Positions 15,785 through 24,010 of a DNA stretch of 64,000 nucleotides are shown here, piece after piece (the stretch's first letter is position 1; each line of letters opens with the position of its first letter). The notes beneath the pieces were generated by a model. That model saw only the letters and a program-made list of their open reading frames with translations, had not been told where the DNA came from and ran no database searches. The stretch is from Solimonas sp040066175 (GTDB taxonomy: Bacteria > Pseudomonadota > Gammaproteobacteria > Nevskiales > Nevskiaceae): the NCBI RefSeq assembly GCF_040066175.1, contig NZ_JBEAAM010000001.1, positions 181,299 to 245,298 on the forward strand. The letters are read 5' to 3'. Both the position numbers and the translations under genes were made by a program.

Positions 15785-17098
15785 ATGGCTTCGTCGGCAG
15801 TCCCGCGGAGTGATCACCCGTCGTCCCCGCACGTCCGCCTGGGCCTGCATGAGAACCTCGGCCAGTTTTCGCTGCTGGTGCTGGTCAACGCCTTCGTCGG
15901 CGCGATGGTGGGGCTGGAGCGCAGCATCCTGCCGGCCATCGCCGAGCAGGACTTCGGCATTGCGGCACGCTCGGCGATTCTGTCGTTCATCATCGCCTTC
16001 GGCGTCACCAAGGCGCTGACCAACTACTTCGCCGGACGGCTGGCCGACCGCTACGGCCGCAAGCACGTGCTCGTCGCCGGCTGGCTGGTCGCGGTACCGG
16101 TGCCGTTCGTGCTGATGTGGACGCCGCACTGGGACTGGGTGCTGGCCGCCAATGCGTTGCTCGGCATCAGCCAGGGCCTGACCTGGTCCGCGACGGTGAT
16201 CATGAAGATCGACCTCGTCGGACCGCGCCGGCGCGGCCTGGCGACGGGGCTCAACGAGTTCGCAGGCTATTTCGCCGTCGCCGGCAGCGCACTGGCGACC
16301 GGCTGGCTCGCTGCGGCCTACGGCCTGCGCCCGCAGCCCTTTTACTTGGGCGTGCTGTATGTCGTCGCCGGCCTGGCGCTGTCGTTCTTCGCGGTGCGCG
16401 AGACGCGGCATCACGTCCTGCACGAAGCCGGCCGGCACGCGGCCCCGCACACGCCGGTCCCGAGCCCGCGCGAGGTCTTCCTGCGCACCTCGCTGACCGA
16501 TCGCAACCTATCGAGTGTCAGCCAGGCCGGACTGGTCAATAATCTCAACGACGGCATGGCCTGGGGCCTGTTTCCGCTGGTATTCGCCGCGGCCGGCATG
16601 ACGCTGGCGCAGATCGGCCTGCTTGCCGCGATCTATCCGGCGGTCTGGGGCCTGGCGCAGATCGTCACCGGTGCGCTGTCGGACCGCATCGGCCGCAAGC
16701 ACCTGATCGCTGCGGGCATGGGCGTACAGGCGATCGGCATCGCACTGACCGCGCAGGCCAGCGGCTTCACTGGGTTTGCGCTCGGTGCGGTGCTGCTCGG
16801 ACTCGGCACGGCGATGGTCTATCCGACGCTGCTCGCTGCGATCGGCGATGTCGCCCATCCGGCCTGGCGCGCCTCCGCGGTCGGCGTCTATCGGCTGTGG
16901 CGCGATCTGGGCTACGCCGTCGGCGCGCTGCTTGCCGGCTTCACCGCCGACGCCTTCGGCCTGGCACCGGCCCTGTGGCTGGTCGCGGTCCTCACCGCTT
17001 TATCCGGCCTGGTCGTCGCCCTGCGCATGCGTGAAGCAGCGGCAGCGGCGGACATGAAAACGCCGGGCACGAGGCCCGGCGTTCAAGGACAGTTCTGA
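15785..17098 (+). CDS. MFS transporter
   Basis: This 437-residue protein has about 12 hydrophobic segments and the MFS motif A between helices two and three (GRLADRYGRKHV), repeated in the second half (GALSDRIGRKHL). It starts at ATG 15785 after an AAGGAAAAG site. MFS genes next to ArsR-rhodanese regulators are common and probably export or import a sulfur compound or a metalloid, but the substrate is unknown. The last residues (KTPGTRPGVQG) are encoded by a hairpin that serves as terminator for the convergent gene, an economical overlap. Confidence 0.9.
   Translation: MASSAVPRSDHPSSPHVRLGLHENLGQFSLLVLVNAFVGAMVGLERSILPAIAEQDFGIAARSAILSFIIAFGVTKALTNYFAGRLADRYGRKHVLVAGWLVAVPVPFVLMWTPHWDWVLAANALLGISQGLTWSATVIMKIDLVGPRRRGLATGLNEFAGYFAVAGSALATGWLAAAYGLRPQPFYLGVLYVVAGLALSFFAVRETRHHVLHEAGRHAAPHTPVPSPREVFLRTSLTDRNLSSVSQAGLVNNLNDGMAWGLFPLVFAAAGMTLAQIGLLAAIYPAVWGLAQIVTGALSDRIGRKHLIAAGMGVQAIGIALTAQASGFTGFALGAVLLGLGTAMVYPTLLAAIGDVAHPAWRASAVGVYRLWRDLGYAVGALLAGFTADAFGLAPALWLVAVLTALSGLVVALRMREAAAAADMKTPGTRPGVQGQF
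17054..17083 (-). terminator. Terminator of the beta-helix cytochrome gene, inside the MFS coding end
   Basis: AACGCCGGGC and GCCCGGCGTT form a perfect 10-bp stem (17059-17068 and 17074-17083). Read on the minus strand it ends with TTTTCATG, about 20 bases after the stop of the gene at 17105. It also encodes the last residues of the plus-strand transporter. Confidence 0.7.
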
Positions 17099-17104
17099 GT
17101 CGGA

Positions 17105-20100
17105 TCAGCTGCCGCAGGCCGACGAACCCGGATACTTGTTCTCGTCGACGACGACCACGTCGCGGATCCACTGCTCGATCAGCTGCAGTGCCTCGTCATC
17201 GACCACGCTGCGCGCCAGCGGTGGCATGCGCGCAGCCGGCGTCGTCGCGCTGTGGCCGATGCGGAACGGCAGGATCGAATCCGCGAGATTGCCCGGGTTG
17301 ATGTCGTGGAAGCGCGTGCCGTTGTCCGTGCCTTCGCGGCCGGTCGCGGTCGGCCGCTTGCAGATGCCGTAGCTGGTATCGACCTTGCGGATCGAATCCA
17401 GATACAGGCCGGTGCTCGCGGCGAAGCCGCGCACGTTGTGGCAGTGCTGGCAGTTCACTTCCAGCCAGGCGCGCGCGCGCGCCTCGACATCCTGCGCGGA
17501 ACCGGCGGCGAAGCCCGCATCGCCCGGCTTGTTGTAAACCGGCACGCGCTCGATCTTCGTCGCCACCTGCGTCGCCGGATCGACACCGAGGTCCGCCGGG
17601 CAGCCGGTCATCAGGCCGTTGCTGCACCAGTACGCGATCTGGTTCTGGCCGAACACCGGATGGTTGGGCGCGACGAAGGTCGATTCGGGCCGATAGGGCT
17701 TGTTGAGGAAACGCACCTTGGGCCCGATCGGCACCGCGCCCGGCTCACCATCCTCGCGGCCGTGGCAGCTCAGGCACTGGTTGCCGTTGGGGATGAGATA
17801 GCTACTGGTCGAACCGGAGTGCGTGAGGCCTGAATCGACGTCGGTGGTCTTGTAATTCAGCGTGGCCACACCACCGCCGAGCGCTAGCCGCGCCACGCGC
17901 CTGCCGTTCTCGGTGCCCCAGATATAGGGCAAACCGACCCAGCGCACGCGCCCCTTGGAGTTGACGCGCTTGATGATCAGGCGCGTCTCGATCGGCGTCT
18001 CGGTACCGGCCGCCTCGTCCGCCACCGTGAAGGTCTTGGCGATGATCGTGCCCGCGGGGAAGTCGATCGTCATGTTCGGACCGCTGATCGCACCGCCCTC
18101 GGACGCATCGTGATAGACCGCGGCCTGCCCATCCGGGATGTAGGCGACGCGGTACTTCACCGTGTAGTCGGAGAACAGCTTGCTGGTCAGCGAGAACGGC
18201 ACACCGCGGCCGTTGGGCGCGCTGCGCGGATCTTCCGGATTGGAGAACAGGTGGTACTGGTCCAGCGTCGGGCAGTTCACCTTGGCGGCCGCGGCGTAGT
18301 TCACGGCACCGGCACTGCCGCCTTCGCACAGCTGGCGGATCTCGGCCTCGGTCGGCGCCGGGTCGTAGTCGCCGCTGCGCACGAACGGCGGAATCACGAC
18401 CGCCGGCAGACGCGGCAGGTTGCGCCCGCCGTAGGCGGACGGACACTGGTGCGCGCTCATGTTGAAGCTCGACGCGAAGTTCGCCACGTCCGTCGCCGCG
18501 AGTCCGGCCAGCAGCGAGGTCACGCCGGCCGGCGACGACGGATCGGCCAGCGCCGCGGCGATGACCGGCTCCAGGCCCTTGGTGCCGTGGAAGTTGGCGA
18601 ACCTGAGGCTGTCGTTGGAGAAGTCGTTGTCCTCGTCGATGCATGACGCCCACCAGTCCGGCACCTTGCGCTGCTTGCTGGCGTCGAACTTGTACTGGTT
18701 GTAGTGGCACTCCGGATTCGGGTCGGCGCTGCCGAGCTGCGGCTTGCCGCGCGCATCGGCCGGCACGTCGTTGCCGTTGGCATCCTTCGGATACGGGCAG
18801 TCGGACCAGTTGTCGAGCAGGCCGTCCCAGACGATGTGCGCGCCGCGGTAGCCGAGACTGTTGACGCCCGGCGTGCCGGCGGCACCGGCGGCCGCGCAGG
18901 TGGCCAGGTTGAGCGGATTGAGGCAGCCCGCCGCGTTCTTCAGGCCGACCAGCGCCGGCAGGAAGTGCGCGACGTTGACCGACTGGATGTCGTTGCTGGT
19001 CGGCACCGGCAGGCGGTTGCCGTTGTTGCGGAACGTGTTGCGGAAGATATGCACGCCTTCGCTGTACCAGTCGATGCGCTTCTCGAACGGCCGGCCGGCA
19101 CCTTCCGGGAACAGCTCGTAACTGACGTGGATGATGCCGCCGGTATTGTTGTTCTCGAAGACGTTGTCGTAGATGTCGATGCGGTCGTACGACAGCGTGA
19201 TCATGCCGCTGCCCGGCGGCACGTTGCCGACGAAGCCGCCGGACGTGAAGTTGTAGGTGTTATTCATGCGCGAGACGTTGCCGTGCATGATCGAGCGGTC
19301 GCCGTACTGGCGCAGGCCGTCGAGGTCGTAGATCAGGAAGCCGCCGGTGTTGCACTCCGCGACGTTGGTGTCGTACTCGCCACCCTGCACGTTCTCGATC
19401 TCGAAGCCGAACACGTTGAACGCGGCGCGGCTCTTGCGGATGATCGCGTTGTTGGTCTGGCCGACGTAGATGCCGGCGTCCGATGCGCCGATCGACTCCG
19501 CCTCCTCGATCAGGATGTTCTCCGACGACACCGGGTAGATGCCGTAGCGGCCGGACTTGGGGCTGACCGTGTAGTCCGGCGAGGTCGTGTCACCGAACTC
19601 GTTCTCCGGCGCGGTCGGGTCCTGCGTCGCCGGATCGGTGCACGGCACGTTGAGCAGCTTGGCGTTGTCGGCGAAGGCATTGGCCGCGGTGATCGGCGTG
19701 GCGCTTTCGCGGCCGCCGCCGGACGACCAGATCGCGCGCACGCGGCGGATCGTGCCGTGATCCACACCGCGGAACTCGATGCCGTTGCCGCCGGTGTCGA
19801 GGACGGTCAGGTCCTCGATCCACAGGCCGTGCACGTTGACCGCGAGGATGCCTTCCGGCGCATTGTTGTTCTTGAACGACAGGACCGTCCGGTCCTTGCC
19901 GCAGCCCTTGACGTGCACGTCCTCGGTGTTGATCAGCTGCAGCGAGGATTCCAGCTCGAAATAGCCGCAGTCGAACTGGATCACGTCACCCGGCGCCGCC
20001 TGCACCATCGCCGCGATCATGTCGCGCGTGGCGTTGGCACCCGGCTTGATCAGATAGGTGCGTCCGTCGCCGCTGCCGCCACCACCGGGAGCCGGGCCGC

Positions 20101-20197
20101 CCGCGCTGCCGCGCTCGCCACCGCCGCAGGCGGCGAGCAGGACCAGACCCGAAAGTACCGCAGCCCGGCGCAGTGTCCGGCTCCAGCGAAGAAACAT
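17105..20197 (-). CDS. Lipoprotein fusing a parallel beta-helix domain with a diheme cytochrome c domain
   Basis: This 1030-residue protein has a lipobox (VLLAACGGG, Cys at about 25), then a right-handed parallel beta-helix at about 45-420 with repeated N-rich turns (GNGIEFRGVDHGTIRRVRA, DNVFENNNTGGIIH). The C-terminal half, about 600-1030, has two heme sites, CLSCH near 806 and CQHCH near 915, in an arrangement like the SO2930-type diheme cytochromes. In many bacteria these two halves are neighbouring genes; here they are one polypeptide. Likely an outer-membrane or periplasmic electron-transfer protein that binds a polymer or surface; function unproven. Confidence 0.85.
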   Translation of the reverse strand: MFLRWSRTLRRAAVLSGLVLLAACGGGERGSAGGPAPGGGGSGDGRTYLIKPGANATRDMIAAMVQAAPGDVIQFDCGYFELESSLQLINTEDVHVKGCGKDRTVLSFKNNNAPEGILAVNVHGLWIEDLTVLDTGGNGIEFRGVDHGTIRRVRAIWSSGGGRESATPITAANAFADNAKLLNVPCTDPATQDPTAPENEFGDTTSPDYTVSPKSGRYGIYPVSSENILIEEAESIGASDAGIYVGQTNNAIIRKSRAAFNVFGFEIENVQGGEYDTNVAECNTGGFLIYDLDGLRQYGDRSIMHGNVSRMNNTYNFTSGGFVGNVPPGSGMITLSYDRIDIYDNVFENNNTGGIIHVSYELFPEGAGRPFEKRIDWYSEGVHIFRNTFRNNGNRLPVPTSNDIQSVNVAHFLPALVGLKNAAGCLNPLNLATCAAAGAAGTPGVNSLGYRGAHIVWDGLLDNWSDCPYPKDANGNDVPADARGKPQLGSADPNPECHYNQYKFDASKQRKVPDWWASCIDEDNDFSNDSLRFANFHGTKGLEPVIAAALADPSSPAGVTSLLAGLAATDVANFASSFNMSAHQCPSAYGGRNLPRLPAVVIPPFVRSGDYDPAPTEAEIRQLCEGGSAGAVNYAAAAKVNCPTLDQYHLFSNPEDPRSAPNGRGVPFSLTSKLFSDYTVKYRVAYIPDGQAAVYHDASEGGAISGPNMTIDFPAGTIIAKTFTVADEAAGTETPIETRLIIKRVNSKGRVRWVGLPYIWGTENGRRVARLALGGGVATLNYKTTDVDSGLTHSGSTSSYLIPNGNQCLSCHGREDGEPGAVPIGPKVRFLNKPYRPESTFVAPNHPVFGQNQIAYWCSNGLMTGCPADLGVDPATQVATKIERVPVYNKPGDAGFAAGSAQDVEARARAWLEVNCQHCHNVRGFAASTGLYLDSIRKVDTSYGICKRPTATGREGTDNGTRFHDINPGNLADSILPFRIGHSATTPAARMPPLARSVVDDEALQLIEQWIRDVVVVDENKYPGSSACGS

Positions 20198-20370
20198 TCC
20201 CAGCTCCTGGTGAAATCAGTGGCCGCACGCACGGCATTCTCGGCAAGGCACGCATTTTATGGTGCCCGCGGTGCAGCGGATTAGTAGAAATCACTCACAG
20301 GGAGCGAGGACGCGGCCCGTAGCGGAGTCGCACGGATGCCGACCGGGCGACTCCTTTGATACGGATTTTC

Positions 20371-21276
20371 CTAGAACGAGAAGTCCTTCTTCTTGCCGCC
20401 GGCGACCTGCTTGAGCAGATCTTCGATCGCGCCTGGGCTGGACATCAGCTTGCCAAAGGTCATCATCGTCAGGTCGGGATGCCAGACGGCCATGCGGAAA
20501 CGCATGTGCATGGCGATGACGTTGCGGTCGTCCACGAGCACCTGGTAGGGCAGATAGGGCGTGGTCTTGATCTCGAACATCTTGTCCACGGTGTCGGCCA
20601 TGATGTGCTTGTCGTTGGCCCGCTGGTCGCTGACCTGCGCGCGCGAGACGCCGAAGACCGTCTGCTTCCGGCCGGGGATTTCCAGCTTGTACACCAGCGC
20701 GGTGCCGCCGACGTTCTTGTTCAGGTTGGCTTCGACTGCGCTCACCGCTTCCTCGTAGGTCTTGTGCGTTCCGAGCTGGTAGAAGTCGTCGAAGCGCTCC
20801 ATGCCGACCATGTAGTTGAACGACTTCAGGTCCTCGGCGCTGCGTCCCTTCTCGGTGCCGTAGCGCTGCTGCGCACCGAGGCCCGATTCCAGACGCGCGG
20901 CGACGGGGGACAGGTCCTCGCCGAGCCGGTAGGCTGCGGCGAGATAGCGCAGGTTCAGATAGCTGACCTGGTTCTGCCCTTTTTCCTGCGTGACGGCGAC
21001 ATGCTGCACGGCGCCGAAGCCGCCGTAACGGGACTTCGTCGCCGCGTCCCTGAGGTCGGCATCGGTCACGGCCACGACCTGTGCTCCCGGATACGGCGAG
21101 AACTCGCCGATGATCTCGAAACCGGTGGCGCGCAGCTTGTCCTTGACCGTGGCCACGGAGGCTTCGATCGGTCCCTGTTCGGTGTAGGCCAGCACGTAGG
21201 GTTGCAGGTTCTCCGCCTGTGCGGCCGTGCCGGCGACGAGCAGCAGCGCCGCGGCACCATGGATGATGCGTTTCAT
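20371..21276 (-). CDS. Secreted conserved protein, unknown function (weak DUF302 resemblance)
   Basis: About 301 residues with a signal peptide (MKRIIHGAAALLLVAGTAAQA). The mature part seems to hold two alpha/beta units: TVKDKLRATGFEIIGEFSPY near 45, and a C-terminal KTTPYLPYQVLVDDRNVIAMH near 240, which loosely recalls DUF302. The ATG at 21276 is preferred to one six bases upstream because GGGGAG then lies eight bases away. It follows the FadL gene by 14 bases on the same strand, so the two probably form an operon, perhaps both acting on a hydrophobic compound. Confidence 0.65.
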   Translation of the reverse strand: MKRIIHGAAALLLVAGTAAQAENLQPYVLAYTEQGPIEASVATVKDKLRATGFEIIGEFSPYPGAQVVAVTDADLRDAATKSRYGGFGAVQHVAVTQEKGQNQVSYLNLRYLAAAYRLGEDLSPVAARLESGLGAQQRYGTEKGRSAEDLKSFNYMVGMERFDDFYQLGTHKTYEEAVSAVEANLNKNVGGTALVYKLEIPGRKQTVFGVSRAQVSDQRANDKHIMADTVDKMFEIKTTPYLPYQVLVDDRNVIAMHMRFRMAVWHPDLTMMTFGKLMSSPGAIEDLLKQVAGGKKKDFSF

Positions 21277-21290
21277 CGTCATGTCTCCCC

Positions 21291-22853
21291 TCATTCGAAG
21301 CGATAGGTGTAGCCCAGCGTGATCTGCCACTGGTGCATGTCCAGATGGATGTCCTGATCGTTGGGATCGGCGCCGAACGAGTTCGACGTGTCGGCGCCGG
21401 TGAGCAGGTCGAGCATGGTCGCGTCGGTGTTGCTCAGCGCGTTCTTGCCGACGATCGGATTGGACTTGGCGTACATCGCCGCCAGCGACAGGCCGGTCGT
21501 GCGCGAGTACTGGTAGTCGAGGCCCAGTGTGTAGTGCTCCTCGATCACCGCCGGCGCGAGGATGTTGAACAGCACCTCGGAGTCCGGAATCGGCTGGTCC
21601 GCCTTGCTGTAGCCGGCGCGGAACTTGAACGCGGCAAACTTGTACTGCACGCCGAACTTGTGGGTGACGACGTCCCGCCAGCCAAAGCCCGGACCGGTCG
21701 CGGCGCCGAGGCAGGCGCCGCTGGGATCGTTGCTGCCCTGCAGGCCGTTGGTCAGGCCGTAGAACAGCCGCGGGATCGCGCAGTTGTTGACGAAGTCGTT
21801 GGTGTCGAACGGATTGCCGACCGACTTGACCTCGCTGAAGTTGGTGCGCTGGTAGTCATAGACGAAGCGGAAGTCGGAATTGAAGTGCAGCGACACGCCG
21901 ACGTTCCAGGTCGAGGGAATGTCGAAGCCGCCATCGTCGGCGAACAGACCCGCGTACTCCTTGAACTCGGTCATGCGGATGCGCGTCTGGTACGAGCCGC
22001 CCAGGCCCACACCCGGGATCAGGCCGGTGAGAAAACCGATGCGCCCGCCGTAGCCGTAGGACCACTCGTAGCCGTTGTCGCTGACCTTGTCCGGCTTGTT
22101 GGAGAACTTCGAGAAGGCCATCAGGCCGTCGGCGCGGAAGCGCTGGCCGGCGAGCACCGGCGCGATGCCGATCGACGAACGCTCGCCGAGCTTACGCGCG
22201 TAGTGCGGGACGATGAACATCTGGATCAGATCGACGCTGGCAGTCGGGTCGTCGTTGCCGCAGAAGCCGGCCATGTCGCCGGCACCGTTGACCGGACTGC
22301 CACCGCCGAAGCTGCCGCCGCACTCGGTTTCGAGGCTGATGATCCCGAGCGGGTCGGCAAAACCTTCACCGAAATGCGTGGTGTTGCCGTGGTACTCGGT
22401 GTTCATGCCGCCGTTGCCGTACATGGCGATGCCCCAGCTCGACACCTCGTCGATCGGCGCGACGTAGGCGATGCCGGGGATGTAGTACAGCTCGTTGTCG
22501 GAACCGACGCGGCCCTCACTGATGCGCATGATGCTGTTCTGCGCACCGCTGCCAACCGGGCCGGCGCTGTAGTCGCGCACCGGCGAGAACACGCTGAAGT
22601 TGATGTCCAGCCGCTCGCCGACCCAGGCGGAGCCCGCCGGATTGATCGTCACGATCAGCGCGTCCTCGGTCAGCGCGGTACCGGCGCCGCCGAGTGCGTT
22701 CTGCGAGGCGCTGTAGCCGTGCGCGAAATAGCCGTTGGTGGCCATGGCCGGCGCCGCGGCGCACAGCGCGGCGGTGGCCGCGAGGCCCAGCCCGGCGCGG
22801 ACGAAATGGCGGATCGAACGTCGATGCGGATTTTCCCTGCTGCGTGGATTCAT
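21291..22853 (-). CDS. FadL/OmpP1-type outer membrane transport protein
   Basis: This 520-residue protein has a long signal sequence with a hydrophobic core ending AAPAMA, and a mature N-terminus NGYFAHGYSASQNALGGAGT that matches the FadL family hatch start. The rest is beta-barrel-like, ends in an aromatic strand (WQITLGYTYRF), as outer membrane proteins do, and has cysteine pairs in predicted loops. The family takes up long-chain fatty acids or other hydrophobic molecules such as hydrocarbons. The start is at MNPRSREN; an in-frame ATG 44 codons earlier also has a good ribosome site (see findings). Confidence 0.88.
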   Translation of the reverse strand: MNPRSRENPHRRSIRHFVRAGLGLAATAALCAAAPAMATNGYFAHGYSASQNALGGAGTALTEDALIVTINPAGSAWVGERLDINFSVFSPVRDYSAGPVGSGAQNSIMRISEGRVGSDNELYYIPGIAYVAPIDEVSSWGIAMYGNGGMNTEYHGNTTHFGEGFADPLGIISLETECGGSFGGGSPVNGAGDMAGFCGNDDPTASVDLIQMFIVPHYARKLGERSSIGIAPVLAGQRFRADGLMAFSKFSNKPDKVSDNGYEWSYGYGGRIGFLTGLIPGVGLGGSYQTRIRMTEFKEYAGLFADDGGFDIPSTWNVGVSLHFNSDFRFVYDYQRTNFSEVKSVGNPFDTNDFVNNCAIPRLFYGLTNGLQGSNDPSGACLGAATGPGFGWRDVVTHKFGVQYKFAAFKFRAGYSKADQPIPDSEVLFNILAPAVIEEHYTLGLDYQYSRTTGLSLAAMYAKSNPIVGKNALSNTDATMLDLLTGADTSNSFGADPNDQDIHLDMHQWQITLGYTYRFE

Positions 22854-23020
22854 CGGACTGACACTCCCCTGACTGAATACGGAACCGAATACGGATGCGC
22901 TGAAATCGGAACAACGCGGCGAACTGCGATCGGCACTCGTCCCGCCCACCCCGGAACGGACTCCCTCATCGATGTGTGATCGCATCTGCGTGCACTCCTC
23001 CTAAATATGTTGTCTGGCAC

Positions 23021-23039
23021 GCCGGGCATCGCGCCCGGC
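23021..23039 (-). terminator. Hairpin at the end of the sox operon
   Basis: GCCGGGC and GCCCGGC form a 7-bp stem touching the stop codon of the last sox-cluster gene. There is no T-run, so it may stabilise the message rather than terminate it. Confidence 0.35.
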
Positions 23040-24010
23040 TATCCCGGCGGCTGAGGCGGCGCGAGACTCTCGCGCTCCATCTCCAGATACACCGCGTAGG
23101 CATTGGCCCGGTGGCCTTCGGCGAACGCCGCGAGCCCGGACCAGGCATCCCAGCGCGCGCGCGCGTACGCCTCGTCGAAAGGCAGCAGGTCGGCGACCGC
23201 CTGACGCATCTGCGCGCGCAGATCGAGCAGGTAGTCGCGCGTCAGCCGCAGGGCCGCCTGTGCATCGGTCGAGGCGGTGCCGTGCCCCGGTACGAGGACG
23301 CGCGCACGCGGGTCGGCGAGCTTGTCGAGCGCGGCGAGCCAGCCGGCGCTGTCGGCGTCACCGAGGAACGGGATGCGGCCGGCGAACACGAGGTCGCCGG
23401 TGAACAGCACGCCGTCCGGCAGCACGAGCATCGACAGATCCTCCGGGCTGTGCGCGGGGCCGACGTGACGGATGTCGAAGCGCACGCCGCCGAGTGTGAA
23501 GTCGAAATCGCCATCGACCCAGTGATCCGGCTCGATCAGCTCGAAGTCCGCAGGGATCCAGGGCGCGAGCGTCTCCCGGCGCTGGGCCAGACGCGTGCGC
23601 GCCGGTTCCGAGTCGAGATAGATCTTCGCGCCCCGATGCGCCCAGATCTGCGCGCCGGCAACGCGCAGCGGCGCCAGCCCGTAGGCGTGGTCGGCGTGGT
23701 AGTGGCTGAGGATCACGCGGCGGATCGGCGCCTGCGTGCGACGCCGGATCTCGGCGAGCAGCGCCGCACCCAGCGCCGGCGTGCCCAGGGCATCGAAGAC
23801 CACCACGCCGTCGGCGGTGACGACGAAGCCGGCGTTGGCATTGAAGCCGCGGTTCTCGCGCGTCGCCGCGCCGGCCTCGCCCTCCACGTACCAGGTATGC
23901 GGGCCGATCTGCCGGCTGCGCAGATCGATCGGGGGTTCCGCGCTCGCACCGCAGGCCGCAGCGGCGATGGCGCCGGTCAGCAGCACGACGGCGGCGCGGC
24001 GAGGTCTCAT
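23039..24010 (-). CDS. Secreted metallo-beta-lactamase-fold hydrolase (SoxH-like / quinoprotein relay type)
   Basis: This 323-residue protein has a signal peptide (AAAACGASA region) and the zinc motif SHYHADHAYG near 105, a second metal histidine in GPAHSPEDL near 190, an aspartate in FTGDLVFAG near 208 and a histidine in VPGHGTAST near 245. This set is typical of an active MBL-fold enzyme. Related genes occur at the ends of sox clusters and near PQQ dehydrogenases. The start overlaps the soxB stop (ATGA), so it is cotranslated with SoxB. The lipobox-like AAAAC could make it a lipoprotein. Substrate unknown. Confidence 0.82.
   Translation of the reverse strand: MRPRRAAVVLLTGAIAAAACGASAEPPIDLRSRQIGPHTWYVEGEAGAATRENRGFNANAGFVVTADGVVVFDALGTPALGAALLAEIRRRTQAPIRRVILSHYHADHAYGLAPLRVAGAQIWAHRGAKIYLDSEPARTRLAQRRETLAPWIPADFELIEPDHWVDGDFDFTLGGVRFDIRHVGPAHSPEDLSMLVLPDGVLFTGDLVFAGRIPFLGDADSAGWLAALDKLADPRARVLVPGHGTASTDAQAALRLTRDYLLDLRAQMRQAVADLLPFDEAYARARWDAWSGLAAFAEGHRANAYAVYLEMERESLAPPQPPG

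Noticed and set aside
20324..20354. Hairpin GGAGTCGC/GCGACTCC as terminator of the secreted protein gene at 20371
   Set aside because: The stem is sound, but the loop is 15 bases and no T-run follows on the minus strand.
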